The translations under genes were made by a program, and so were the position numbers. The notes beneath the pieces were generated by a model. It searched no databases. It saw only the letters and a list, made by a program, of their open reading frames with translations, and was not told the DNA's origin. Positions 22,024 to 34,560 of a stretch of 64,000 bases of DNA are shown here, piece by piece. This DNA comes from Otatea glauca (lineage: Eukaryota > Streptophyta > Magnoliopsida > Poales > Poaceae): assembly GCA_036346275.1 (NCBI GenBank), contig CM070722.1, positions 28,850,859 to 28,914,858 of the forward strand, in the 5' to 3' direction. Position 1 is the first letter of the stretch; every line of letters begins with the position of its first letter.

Positions 22024-25000
22024 ATGGACCTGAGCAATGGATGTATCAGAAAAGCCGTGTGAGTGATGAATTTCAGAGGGTGTTAAGGAGTTCAAAAAAT
22101 TGCCGAACAAGACATGCTGAAGAGGGGTGTAACCTTCATATATTGTCCTTGCATTGATTGCATCAATCTCAGGAGATTTAACAACTCAGCTCAAATTGAG
22201 GATCACCTGATTCGACGTGGCTTCGTGAGGAATTACACGTGTTGTATCCATCACGGGGAGACAGGTAGTACCCTTCTGGTATGCAACGAAGACATGGTGG
22301 AACTCGATGACGAGTTGCAGCGTGATATGTTTGAGGAGGACAATTTAGAGCAAATGTTGCGGGATGTGAAGGGAAATTACACGAAAAGAGAGTTTGAAAA
22401 GTTTAAAAGCTTAATGGAAGACGATGCCAAACCACTGTTCTCGGGTTGCAAAGCAAAATACACCAAGCTGGGTTCGGTCCTTGCATTGTTCGAACTGAAG
22501 GCAAAACACCGTTGGACAGATACAAGTTTCATTGCACTTCTAGTTCTTCTATCGGATCTGCTTCCGGAGGGAAACGAGTTGCCAACAAGCATTTATGAAG
22601 CAAAGAAGCTACTATGTCCCATGAGAATGGAAATAGAAAGGATACATGCATGTCTGAATGATTGCATCTTGTACCGTAACGCCATCAGGAGCTGCACGTT
22701 TGTTCAGTTTGCGGTGTGCCCTAGTACAAACAAAAGGAGAAGCATAATGACAAGAAGCGTAAGAGCTGGGGTGACGATGGTGAAGAGGTCACTAAAGGTG
22801 CACCAGCCAAAGTATTGTGGTACTTGCCCATCATTTCCCGTCTGGAGCTGTTGTTTGCAAATCCCAGAGAGGCAAAATTGTTGAGTTGGCATTATGAGTC
22901 TCGAAAGGAAGATGGCAAGCTAAGACACCTTGCTGATTCGACTCAATGGAGAAACATCGATTGGAAACATGAGGAGTTTGGTGCTGAAATGAGGAACATA
23001 AGATTTGGGTTGAGTACCAATGGAATGAATCCGTTTGATAACATGAGTAGTTGTCACAGCACCTGATCAGTTCTGTTGTGTATCTACAACCTCCCTCCTT
23101 GGTTGTGCATGAAGCGGAAGTATATCATGATGTCGTTGCTAATCTCAGGACCCAAACAGCCAGAAAATGATATTGATGTGTACCTTGCTCCACTGATTGA
23201 GGATTTGGTAAAATTGTGGAACGAGGGAGTCGTGGTGTGAGATCGTACAAAAGAGTGCATTTCACCCTATGGACTATAGTATTTTGCACCATAAATGATT
23301 TCCCGGCCCTTGGTAATTTGACGGGCTACAGTACGAAAGGAACCAAAGCGTGTCCTATTTGTGAAGAGGCGACTGAGAGCCTATGGCTGCCGAATTTCAA
23401 GAAAACTGTGTATATAGGTCACCCTAGGTTTCTACCTCAGAGTCATCGATACCGTAAGATAGATGACAAATTTGATGGGAAGAGGGAAGTTCGTTTAGCC
23501 CCGCAGCCTAAGAGTGGAAGGCAAGTTAATTCACGTGTGGAGGATATCCATGTTCAGTACGGAAAGAGACATAAATCTGTTCGTCCTAGGACCATTTGGA
23601 AGAAGAGGTCGATATTTTGGGGCTTACCGTATTGGAAAGAGTTAGATGTCCTGCATTGTATTGATGTTATGCACGTTGAGAAGAATGTCTGCGATAATTT
23701 GGTTAGCATCCTGCTGAACATACCTGGGAAGACCAAGGATTGTGTGAATGCTCGTCGCGACATGGCCTACATGGGAATCAGGCCCAGGCTTGCAGTGATA
23801 GAGGAGGATGGAAAATGTCCGTACATCCCTGCTGCATGCTACACCCTATCCAAGAAGGAGAAAGAAGACCTCTACAAGTGTCTCCAAGGTATTAAAGTTC
23901 CATCTGGCTACTCCGCGAACATTAAGAAGCTTGTGTCCATGGATGATTTGAAGTTGCTGGGCATGAAGTTCCACGACTGCCATGTCTTGATGACCCAAAT
24001 CTCTCAGTTGCAATCCGAAATATTCTACCAGAGGATGTTAGGTTAGCAATCACGAAGTTGTGTTACTTCTTCAATGCGATCTCCTACAAAGTTATTGACC
24101 CCGATGTGCTATACAACTTACAGAGTGAGGTGGTGCAGACTTTATGTCAGATTGAGATGCATTTCCCACCCTCGTTCTTCGACGTCATGGTCCACCTTGT
24201 CAGAGAGATTAAGATATGTGGACCCGCATTCCTACGTTATATGTATCCGTTCGAGAGGTACATGGGTATATTAAAGTCCTATGTGTGGAATCAGTCGGAG
24301 CCTGAGAGTAGTATTGTTGAAGGTTATGGGACTGACGAGGTTATTGAGTTCTGCGTGGACTATCTCGGGAAAAGACAAGCAATCGGTATTCCTATATCTC
24401 TCCATGAGGGTAAACTTGATGGCAAAGGAACCGGTGGGTCGAAACTAACGAGGCCATGGTTTGATATGTATTGCAAAGCGCATCTGACAGTCTTGCAGCA
24501 CAGCACAGAAGTTGTAGGGTACATCGAGCACCACAAGTTGATATTACGGGAAGAGAATCCACATATGGATGAGCTTTCCATCACGCGAGAACACAACGAT
24601 AGATTTCTCACATGGTTCAAAGAAAAGGCGGAGGTCTCAGTTAGTGAGAATGTCAAATGGTTGGCTAACGGACCATGATTTAATGTACAGACATGGCAGA
24701 GGTACGATATTAATGGCTACACCTTTTACACTAAGATTCAAGATGCCAAGAGTATTGTCCAAAACAGTGGTGTGAGCATAGATGCTTTCTCCGATGATCA
24801 CCACTCGAAAAAGAGGATCGTCAACCATAATGAACTCTTACTACGGGCTGATCGAAGAAATTTGGGGGCTCGATTATGGAATATACCAAGTTCCATTGTT
24901 TCGATGTAAGTGGGTGGTACTTCCACATGGAGTGAAGGTCGATAAGAGAGGTTTTACTGTTCTGGATCTCAGTAGACTCACCTACAAAGATGACCTGTTC

Positions 25001-25243
25001 GTCCTTGCGAAGAAAGCAACTCAAGCCTTCTACGTGCGTGATCCGACCAATTTGAGGTTGCACGTCATTCTTCATGGCAAGAGGCGGATCGTTGGAGTCA
25101 AAAATATCATAGATGAAGAAGAGTACAACCAATTCAATGAAATACCTCTGTTTGCGGATGGGGCCTGTCTTAGCGGGGACGACGACACACATGGAAGAAA
25201 TTACATGTGTGTAGATCATCAAGAAGGGTTGTATTGTAAATAA
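22024..25243 (+). pseudogene. CACTA-2 TNPD-type transposase (decayed)
   Basis: The product is the large En/Spm transposase (Transposase_21 family), which cuts and rejoins the element ends in the nucleus. The start ATG at 22024 follows a splice acceptor (ttgcag). Recognisable parts are the N-terminal cysteine region with CPCIDC and EDHLIRRGF (from 22138), WYLPIISRLELLFANP (22818 on), ACPICEEATESLWLPN (about 23350), the VLHCIDVMHVEKNVCDNL core (about 23650), GKTKDCVNAR, the DUF4218-like part (24058-24660) and the DUF4216-like part with GKRRIVGVKN (to 25220). It is dead. Frames shift near 22040-22090, 22780, 23200, 23990 and 24800, and there are in-frame TGA stops at 23064 (where tryptophan is usual) and 24676 (where arginine is usual). 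Confidence 0.9.
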
Positions 25244-25689
25244 AAGGAGTACGTCATTGTATCAGTTGCTATGTGTTTGAAATGTTTGTATTGTACATAA
25301 CTGTAGTTTCGGGTTTGGAAAACTTAAGTGTACGTAAGAAACTTTCACAATTTTTGTGAATGAATTATGGTGTGTAACTACATATTGCAATAAAAAGAAG
25401 GCACTCTACATCAAATCAGTTCTGGAAATTTTCAAAATACTTGGACTTTATTTGAAAAGGTTTTGACTTTTCTACTCTTTGAGCAAAAATCATGCCTACA
25501 AAGTGAATTTTGGCTTCTTTTTTCAATGCTAACTCTTTTTGCCAAAATTTTTTTGGAAAATATTTGTAGTATCACAAAGTATGTTTTTTTTCAAAAATTC
25601 AAATAATGTCAACTATATTTGCAAAAGTTGTGAACTTTTCACTCTTTGATCAGATAATTCTGAAAATTCAGACATCATGGTTTGTTTGG

Positions 25690-26860
25690 AAAACCAATAG
25701 TGCAGTGAACAAAATTTGTGTCGGTTTTTTTAAAAAACTGATAGTGATGTCCTATACATTGTTTCTGCAGTGTATACATTTGTGTCGGTTTTCTATAGAA
25801 AATCGATAGTGCTATCGTACTCATTTGTGTCGGTTTTTCATGGAAAACCGATAGTGATACTTAAGCATTTGTGTCAGTTTTTTTAAAAAACTGATAGTGA
25901 TAATCTATACATGGGATTGCTGTCGTAATCATTTGTGTTGGTTTTTTTATAGAAAACCGATAGTGATATGTAAACATTTATGTCTGTTTTTTTTAAAACC
26001 GATAGTGATATCCTATACATAGTTTGTGTAGTGGTATACATTTGTGTCGGTTCTGTATGTAAACCGATATAGATAGCTGTCACTTCAATATACACGCAAG
26101 TCATATTACTACGGTTTCTTAAGAAAGCCGATACAGATAGTTGTCGCTTCAATTTATCAGTGTCGGTTTTTATTAAAACCGATGGAGATATGTTTACGCG
26201 GGTCCTCTCATTAGTGTTGGTTTTTATTAAAATCGATAGAAATATTTTCAGTCTAGGTCTATGCGGGTCCTCTCATTACTATCGGTTTTTAAATAAAACC
26301 GATAGAGATACATAGTGTATTAGTCTCGGCTTTAAAAAACCGATAGAGATATGCTAATTATTAGTATCGATTTTTTATTAATACCTATAAAGATACATGG
26401 TGTATCAATTTTCCATTGCAAATATTGTTATCGATTTGAAATGAACCGACACAAAAAATAATCTTCATAATCAGTTCTTCAATAAACCGACACAGATGTT
26501 AGTCAATGGTGTCGGTTCTTACTCAAGAACCGACACAGATACTATAGTCATTTGTATCGGTTTTTTCAGAGAACCGACAAAGGTAATATGATCATTTGTA
26601 TCGGTTTTTTAAGAGAACCGACACAGATAATATTCTCATTTGTATCGGGTTTTTAAGAAACCGACACAGATAGTGTGCTCATTTGTATCGGTTTTTGAAG
26701 AGAACCGACACAGATAATGTGCTCATTTGTATCAGTTTTTAAGAGAACCGACATAGATAATCAGTTCATTTGTATCGGTTTTTTAAGAGAACTGACAGAG
26801 ATTGTTTATCAATTGTGTCGATTTGTTTATAGAACCGACACAGATGTCCTATGCCTCCAT
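25690..26860. repeat. Palindromic CACTA subterminal repeat array
   Basis: About 23 short palindromes of the form TGTCGGTTTTT-n-AAAAACCGATAGTGAT follow each other at 40-65 bp. Each can fold back on itself. Up to about 26400 the right half ends mostly in GATAGTGAT or GATAGAGAT; after that it ends in GACACAGAT. I read the first part as the right end of CACTA-2 and the second as the left end of CACTA-3, but no CACTA terminus separates them. The region contains no gene. Confidence 0.75.
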
Positions 26861-26986
26861 TTATGCCTCACTCGCGCGCTCCCCAGCTCACTCTTCTTCC
26901 CCGCAGCCACACTAACCCTAGAGCAAATCGTCGGTCGCCTCCACGTGGCCGACCGCCCCGCCGCCGCTTCTCCGCCGGGACCCGAA

Positions 26987-29900
26987 TGTGCAACCAACCT
27001 CTGTATACCGTGACTAGTCCAGATCACGCTAGTGCACACAAAGCTCAACATAGATGCTATCATAGTCATACACAGCAGAATATAATATAACTTTAATAAT
27101 TAATAAGAATCGTTGTCTTACATGATTATTGCCACACCGGCTTATAAAAGAAATAGCAAATAAGCAAAGAATGAAAATAAATAAGCGTAGCAGCCTCCCG
27201 CCACCGCAGTAATCGACAAAGCTCGGACCCTAAGCATTCGTGATCCATATAATCCTCCTCCACGAAAGGCGAGAATCTCCTTCTTCCGGTTGTTGTTGGG
27301 GTGAGTACATAAAGCACTCAACAAGTTGTGCACAAAGAATGCAAGTCTAATATTCTATATGCTTGGCTTAATCCAAAGGAATGGCTAATATGGCTATTTT
27401 GCAATAAAGCTGCATTTTAACAAGAATACAATAAATAGATTGAAAAGCAAGAAACAAATACAATAATTGATAGATTCAAGATTTCAAGTAAACCAGTTTT
27501 CAATCCTAAATCAATTTCCACTTTCCATGGCACCTTGCCATCCCAACATGTTTTTGTTTAACAAAAGTTTAACCCTTTAACTGTAATTCCTTAGCATTGC
27601 CCAATACCGTGAGCACGGCTATTCGAATAGATTGTACACTGCAGAGGTTATGCACTTTACCCACACGATACAACCAAACACCACCAAGGCGAGTGATCAT
27701 AACAAAGCCTTTACAATGCTACACCTAGACCCAAGATCGCTCGCTAAGGTTTCAACATCAAGGGTTAAACCACCACAACAGGCCCCTCTTGCGCCATGTG
27801 AGTTTAACCGTAAACCCGGACTCACTATTCACCACGACAAGATCAAATCTAGGCTTCACAAATTATTCAAACTAGGCTGTCCCATTTCGCATATGTGGTT
27901 GCAAGAAAGACTGTGTCAAAGGCTTGCAAGGTTAAGTCCTTAAAGTGATTAAGGCAAGACTTCCACATACCCCGCTAATCTCGCCCACCTTGGCACACGC
28001 GCCTTGCCACTTGCCCCAATCTAAATCATTACCACCCTGGGCTTGATTACCAAGCACCACGTACAACAACATTTCAATCTAGTTGTGTGACCTCCTCGCC
28101 ACGACAACTTGATATCACTGTGTGACAACACATGACACACTAATTCTTAAACATTGTTCCATATTCCATTAGTCAAGATTAAGTATCAGCATTCGGACAC
28201 ATGCGATGACGTGGCATGGCTAAGCAATCTATGACGGTCTAACTAGCCCATGTTGATTATCAATATTAACCAACTATTAATTAACCATCTTAGGGTGACA
28301 ATTAAATCATGGCATATAATTGACAAGGTATGATTTAATTCAAGTAGGCATATTATCTAGTTCCCAGATTAATTGAAATCATTTATACACATAAAGTATC
28401 ATGCATAAAGTTTAAGAGACAAAATAGCAATTTTGTGAAATCAGGTGCAACATGGTCAAAGCACAACTTGCCATAGAGTAGGTGCTGGTCTTGCTCTGAG
28501 CTTGGGTCTTGAAGTGACGAATCTTCCTCCGGATCACCAAGCAGTTCAACGTTTACGCGAAACGATGCCAAAATAGCAAATAAACAGCAAAACAAAGAGC
28601 AACCAAACTCCAAAAATAAAATAAAATTCACCAATAAATAGATCTTGATTTTACAAATTTTTAGAAATTTGAATAACTCAAATCCGAGTTACAATGCAAA
28701 AGATATAGCCTTTTGAAGTTTGAATAAATACTGAAAATACAGAAAATAGAATTTCCGATTTTTCCGAATTATTTTCTAATGAAAAAGATTTTTATTGCGC
28801 AACGCTGACATCAGCCCCGCCTGCACTAATCAAAGCCGACACGCCACCTCGCACACGCACCGGTCCACGAACCGCCTCGTCCACCGTGGATGCGCTCACG
28901 GCGCCCGCCACGCGCTCGACACGCGGCGCCAAGACGATCGCCGCGATGCCGCTTCGCGCCGATGCTCGACACGCGGCGCGCATCCACGTGACGATCTGAC
29001 GGCTACCACCCTACGCACACACGGCTCAATCCAGAACGTCCGATTAAATCTAACGGCCAGAGCTTTACCCGAGCGAAACACTGCTGATGAAGCGACGTGG
29101 CTCGATATGAACGGTTCGGCGAAGATCCAACGACTGCGCGAAGCTCCGAGATGCGGCGATGTCGCAGCGGCGCTGAGTTCCCGGAGACGGGGACGACGAC
29201 GACCCAGACGGCGTTTCAGCGCAACTCCGGCGTGAAGAAGTGGCAGCCTCGACGCGTCGTGGAACGACGACTCCAGATCTGGAACCGATTCGGCGGAAGG
29301 AGTCTTAACAGTGGCAGAACGGCGCAAAAACTAGCGGTGGAGCTACAAAGAACTACGGCGAGCTCCTGGGCGACGGCGGCGGTGAAACTGGCGAAGAGGC
29401 TAGGCTAGCAGATGCGCACTGGGATGGCGATCCTTGGGGTGCGGTCCGCGCTTTAAATAACCTCGGCATGCGCCCAGAAAAGGCAACCCTAACTTACGCG
29501 GCGGCGGCAAGTCGGCGACGGATTCGAAAACCGAATCAGAGACGACGACCGCGAGCCGTCCGATTTGCAACGAGCGGTCACGATTAGATCTCGGCCGATA
29601 CGATCTGATCCGCCCTTTCCAAAATCAACGGATGCGATCAGATTTTTCCAAAATAACGCCGCACGCTCTTAACCGCACGATCTCGATCTAACGGCTGACA
29701 GCGGTAGGGTTTCGCGATGAAGAAAGCCGCCCGATTGAAATCCAACGGCCGAGCGCAAAGGCGACGGCGGCTGGCGGGCCGAGGGTCAGACGCGGCCGGG
29801 CTCGACCCAAGATCGCTCACGCCGAATTTCTAACGCTTTTCGATTTAAAATAATTTCCGAAATTAGATTAATTCATTTAAGGAAATTAAAATATCAGGAA

Positions 29901-30125
29901 AAATCCAAGAAAATTCTCATAAATACTTTGCGACATTTTGAGTTCAAATAAAATATCTTTGGCAAAACTTTATTTTGACTATGCAGATATTTAATTGGTT
30001 TTCTCAAGGAGGCTAATTACTTAATTTTCAAAATAAATTCCAATAAATTCAGAAAAATCCCAATAAATCTCAAATTGCATAAATGACAATAAAATAACAC
30101 TTAAAGCAAAAATTGGGGTGTTACA
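26987..30125 (-). repeat. Del/Tekay-like gypsy solo LTR
   Basis: On the minus strand it starts TGTAACACCCC (30125) and ends GGTTGCACA (26987), about 3.1 kb. The opening, the AT-rich first 300 bp, the GC-rich middle (28800-29830) with a TTATTTAAAG box near 29455, and the length all fit grass chromovirus LTRs of the Del/Tekay group. No coding sequence of the element is present. The flanking five bases do not match (CCGAA left, CTTCC right), so it may be a recombination product or my left end may be off. The GC-rich open frames on both strands near 28795-29408 are chance. Confidence 0.6.
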
Positions 30126-30478
30126 CTTCCCCAGCAAACTGAGCCCTCCCGCTGGCCCCTACCTAACCCCCTCATCCCCTGCCTCCCCCGCGCCAACTCC
30201 TCCCGTTGTCGCCCCACAGCCAATCAAGCTCTCCCACTGATGTCGCCCCTCATCCAGACGCCGCCCCCAAGCCGCCGGGACCTCCTGACACCACCCCTCC
30301 TCCCGACGCCGCCCCCACACCGTCGGGATCTCCCGACGCTGCCCCTCCTCCCGTCGCCACCCCCACGGCGCTGGCTCCTCCCATCGGCTCGTCACGCCGC
30401 CGGCTCCTCCCGTCGACTCGTGCTCCGCCCGCCTCCCTTCAGCTCCGCCGGTTCCCGCGGCGCCTCCTGTGAGCTAAG
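30126..30478 (+). other. GC-rich leader exon of CACTA-3
   Basis: This is a cytosine-rich stretch of repeated CCGCCCC/CTCCCG units that ends at a GTGAGCTAAG|GTAAAATA splice-donor-like junction and passes into AT-rich sequence. CACTA-1 has a matching GC-rich exon at 34561-35505 before its intron. The proline- and arginine-rich frames here change with strand and frame and are not credible proteins. Confidence 0.5.
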
Positions 30479-31567
30479 GTAAAATATATAACATCATTTG
30501 CTAAATTTTTTGTCAAGGATCTCATTCTGAGAATCTGTTATGTGTTTTTGCTGTCAAGGAAAAAACATATATATACATGTGTGTGCACAAATAGCACCTC
30601 TCATAATGACAAGAGACATAAATTACTTCTATTGCAATCAATTGAAAGTACATTAAAACTGCCATGGATTCGGAGTCTCATTGCTCTAATAGTCTAATAT
30701 GCACACAATACAATTTATTTGAGGAAGAGTCCTGCATAAATCATGGGAAGGTAGGCTAGCCCAAGTTCAAAGGTTTTTCAACAAATATGAAATATGGAAA
30801 TTCTAGTTAGGTAAATTAATATGAAATATGGAAATTCCAGTTAGGTAAATTAATAGAAGTCACATACTGGTTTGTTCCAAATCTTCTTGAGGAAGGAACA
30901 GGAAGAAGAAAGCACTGAAATTCAAAAAGTCACCTACAAGTTATGTTTTAGATCTTCCAAATATGGAACTATGCATAGATGACTCTGAGTTAGTCCCTTC
31001 CAGATTAGTCCCTGCAGATGATTATAATCAAGTGTGCACCTGTATCACATAGTCCTTTTTTCAGGATGTAGGAATATGTTGTTGGTTACACAGCAAAACT
31101 AAGGATTTGCAGTGTCACATTGCCTTGCATTGTAGCTCTCATCGCTACAATTTTGCTTGTTGGTTAGATGTATTCTAAAACATGTTTATCCTCTTGAACC
31201 TGTATGAAGGGAAGTATATTACTTGTAGTAATGCTGTAGTTTAAAGACCTTCCTTTTCCACTTTGTCGTAGTGCTTGAGACTTATTTTACATGCCTGTAT
31301 ATATTTTGGACTGTTTTGCTTGCACATTTCTCTACCAGGTCATTTTCTGTAAGATAGCTGATTTAAGTCATATACAGCGTTAGGATCATTTTCTATTAAC
31401 ATATATGACATGTCCTACTGACATACTTTTTTTTGTGCTTGTACATACTTCTGGCTAATGCAATTTCTCTCGATCCTATGTTACAGTTTATTTTTGACAT
31501 ATTACTTTCGGCATATTACATGCGTTTATTTTTGGCATATTACTTTTATTTTTTATCTCAGCATGAT
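30479..31567. other. CACTA-3 intron-like region, no gene
   Basis: AT-rich, with no coding signal. It holds one tandem duplication of 34 bp (30785-30818 and 30819-30852, one mismatch) and ends where the conserved GTTAGAGTTTAGG of the hairpin block begins at 31568. Confidence 0.5.
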
Positions 31568-31608
31568 GTTAGAGTTTAGGCTGCGGAACCTACGCCTCCC
31601 GTTTGGGG

Positions 31609-31659
31609 CTGCTTGTTTATAAATATGCCGAACGAAATGGCATATTTATATGTGGGCAG
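31609..31659 (+). ncRNA. Short hairpin in CACTA-3 leader
   Basis: The arms 31609-31629 and 31639-31659 form a stem (TATAAATATGCC with GGCATATTTATA) with a nine-base loop. It is the counterpart of 21392-21450. Confidence 0.6.
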
Positions 31660-31687
31660 TCTCGAATTGTCCACGTTTTTTGGACAG

Positions 31688-31847
31688 TTCGAGGATATGT
31701 GGTTCGGGCAAGTTCTTGAGCTGTTGTACAACTCCAGAGAAGGTTTTGATAGCATCTCCCTGGTGTTCTCCGGATACACACCCCTGCTGAAATTTTCTCT
31801 AGAGTTGTACAACGGCTTAGGAACTTGCCGGACCACATATCCTCGAA
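31688..31847 (+). ncRNA. Long hairpin in CACTA-3 leader, shortened
   Basis: The left arm 31688-31748 pairs with 31787-31847 over about 60 nt. Compared with CACTA-2, a stretch of about 45 nt at the loop side of the right arm is missing, so the stem is shorter and the loop larger (about 38 nt). The stem base is the part kept best in both copies. Confidence 0.6.
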
Positions 31848-32640
31848 TGGGATTAGGACCAAACCTATTTAGAGATTAGGAGTTAACGTTGGTACGCATT
31901 TAATTGGTCAACAAATAGACTTTTCTTGAAGATCATTCGTGCATCTGTTACTCTACTACATTATTGACGAGTACTCGTACCATGGGTACCCCAACGGCCC
32001 GGAGTAACGAACGGGCCGCCCCAAGACCGACTCCGGCCAAAGGCCCCGTGGGGCCACAAGGGACGCTCGTCCTCGACCTAATGGGCTGCCTCTGCTAGCC
32101 CCGACCGACGAGCCGCTCACGCCGTCCCGACCTAACGAGCTTCCCCAAGCTCGTCTCCGACTCGATGGGGCGGCCGACCCCCGCCACGGGTCTGGCTCCC
32201 CACGAGCCCCGACCAAGCTGAAGCGATCTCCGCCGCGGGCCACGTGTCGGGCCTCCGCCAGCCATTAGCCACATGCCCCGCGGACATAACGGCTCAGAGT
32301 GACTGTGCGGGGGCAGTTGGCTCCGTCCCGAGGTAGCGAGGAGGTCACCAAAGTCAAGCCCCGGTCTCATCGGCTGAACACGCGCGGTGCGAAGACGCGC
32401 TCCCTCCCGAGGCAAACGCTAGCGCCTGACACACTTGCAGAGGGCAGGTGCGCTATTTCCAAAGGAAACAGCAAACTGCTCTGCTCAGCAAGTTCACCAA
32501 CCCGGCATGGGGTGAGGCAGACGCTGAATCGCCAAGACGAAGAACCAGAGCTCCCAGCACGGCATAGATCACCTCATCTCTTCCTCTCCCAATTTCCCAT
32601 GTAACCTGCCCCCTCCGGTTATATAAAGGGAGGCAGGACC

Positions 32641-33991
32641 TGTTAGTGTTATGCCCTTGAGGCAATCATTTAGATGATTGTAACATGACTATGTTTATGA
32701 ATAATATTATGATTATTGGTCCAATGAATGTATATCATTGTATTGATCAACAAGTATGTGACTTGCTTATGAAGCTCTTTACTTAATGATGTAATTCGAT
32801 AAATATCTCTGATCGGATTTCATCGTATAGGACAACGATGAATAGATCAACACATGTAGTGATCGATGATCATGCTTCATAGATCATGGGATATGGAGAT
32901 ATCATCTATACATTGTGGACGCATGTTGAAGAACATGGGTTAGATAGACCCGCAATGGGACATTGCGAGAATGTTTCATTCTTATGTGTTATCAGTGTAT
33001 CTCATACCTAGTAGATGTATGATCCTTAGACTTGAGATTGTCATATTCCCTACATGTGTAATAGTTTTCCTTGGGGCTATCAAACACTACTTCCTAACCG
33101 GATAGTTATAAAGATAGCTTTCATGTTTACTATGAAACGCAAGCAGGGAAGTGAGCAAATCAAGATGGAATTTGCCACTCCAATGAAACAGATATATGAC
33201 AAGGCCACTCGTGTGATATGATTAAGGAAGTGTATGCCATGCCGTGATTGAGGAGTCAATCACAACTTATTAATATATCACTGATACGAGAGATGGATTG
33301 AATCATCAAAGGATGACATGCTTCTCGCCTTGAGATCAATCTTCATATACTTGGCAAAGGGATTATTGCATGAGTACTTTTGATAGGTTCTCGTCCGATT
33401 TGATCATAGCATGTTTGGGAGTTGGCATACTTTGCAAGAAGCCGCTACCAACTATTGGATTGAAAAGGAGTTTTCCGAATCCATGTCCAAACGCACGTGA
33501 ACCCGCAGGTCACACACTTAATGGGTCGACGATTAATTTGGATTGATCCGTAATTAATGAACCTCGTGGGCTTAGCACGATGGGCCCTAGTTTAGGTTTC
33601 ATCTTGTGGCTATATAAGGAGGGGAGGAGGAGGACGCAGGTGTGCTTTCCCACGGTTTAGGAGTGATTCACCAAACCCTAGCCTACTCCTTTCACGCCGC
33701 CGAGCGACTGTGTGCTTCCACACCGACGCACGGCATTCCATCTCCGGACGTGTGGACTCATCGCGTGACGCTGGCGCGATCGCGGCGCGGAGGACGATCC
33801 ACGGCGAGGTGAGGACGATCCACTACATCGACGTAACGATCGCGGCGAGGACGATCCACTACATCGACGCGAAGGATTCGCGAATCGCGTGTCTAGTGGT
33901 AATCTTATCTATGATCCCCTTCTTGCGAGTAGCTTTCTGGTTACGCGGTAGTTTTTTTTTGTGCTAGCGTAGCATACCGCGTTCCTCTTCA
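32641..33991 (+). repeat. Solo LTR (probably Ty1/copia)
   Basis: It opens TGTTAGTGTTATGCCC, closes TTCCTCTTCA and is flanked by GGACC on both sides (32636-32640 and 33992-33996). The length is 1,351 bp. A TATATAAGG box lies at 33610-33618. Near 33775-33880 a GGACGATCCACTACATCGACG-like unit is repeated about twice. No coding sequence is present. Confidence 0.85.
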
Positions 33992-34221
33992 GGACCCTCT
34001 AGGGAGAAAGAAAAAAGAGGAGGAGGTTCAGGCGCGCAGACACACACGCGACGGGAGGAGAAAAAAGAAAAGAGTGCCCTCCTCTCGATCTTCTCGAATA
34101 GGCTGTTCTTGCTCTCACATTCTCGAGCTCTCAGCTCCCATTTATAAAAAACCGTGCAGCCATATGCACCTAAGGCAATACACCACCACCACGCGAACTG
34201 GAGTAGGGACTTTCGGCCCGA

Positions 34222-34251
34222 CACTACAAGAATCAGGCAAAAATTCGTGGG
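34222..34251 (+). repeat. CACTA-1 left terminal inverted repeat
   Basis: This 30-bp end starts CACTACAAGAATCAGGC and continues AAAAATTCGTGGG. It differs from the inverse of the right end at a single position (base 17, C against G). It carries the CACTA terminus that names the superfamily. Confidence 0.95.
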
Positions 34252-34560
34252 TTTTTTAAATTCGTGGGCCCAAAAAAAAACTCACGAATTTATTTATTTA
34301 AATTCGTCGGTTTGAATAAAATGCACGTTTTTAATTAAATTGTAATAAAATGAAACTCCATTTAATTTAAACATTTAAATTGTGGGCCAAATGAAACCCA
34401 CGTATTTAAATATTTAAATTGTGGGCCAAAAATTACCCACGAATTTAAACTTTAAATTGTGGGCCAAACAATACCCACGATTTAAACTTTTAAATTCGTG
34501 GGCCAAACAATACCCACGATTTAAACTTTAAATTCGTGGGCCCGCATACCCACGAATTTA
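34252..34560. repeat. CACTA-1 left subterminal repeats
   Basis: The motif TTTAAATTCGTGGGCC and its inverse recur about nine times, alternating with A/T runs. The right end has the same motif in about ten copies at 41985-42293. These are presumed transposase binding sites. Confidence 0.85.

Larger units (their letters stand above)
20816..26440 (+). mobile_element. CACTA-2 (En/Spm), 5' end cut off by gypsy insertion
   Basis: The element contains a short subterminal repeat patch (20821-20945), a leader, a two-hairpin block (21355-21715), a TNPD-type transposase pseudogene (22024-25243) and a subterminal array from 25690. No CACTA terminus is visible on either side. The left end should lie beyond the gypsy chain, outside the window. 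The right limit is uncertain, because the array runs on into the leader of CACTA-3. I place it at about 26440, where the repeat unit changes from AAACCGATAGTGAT-like to GAACCGACACAGAT-like. Confidence 0.7.

Noticed and set aside
25690..26860. Regular spaced repeats as a possible CRISPR array
   Set aside because: The units are palindromic and diverged, the spacers are not unique inserts, and the setting is a plant CACTA element.
28795..29408. Overlapping 146- and 143-codon frames on both strands
   Set aside because: They lie in the GC-rich middle of a gypsy LTR and have no protein resemblance.
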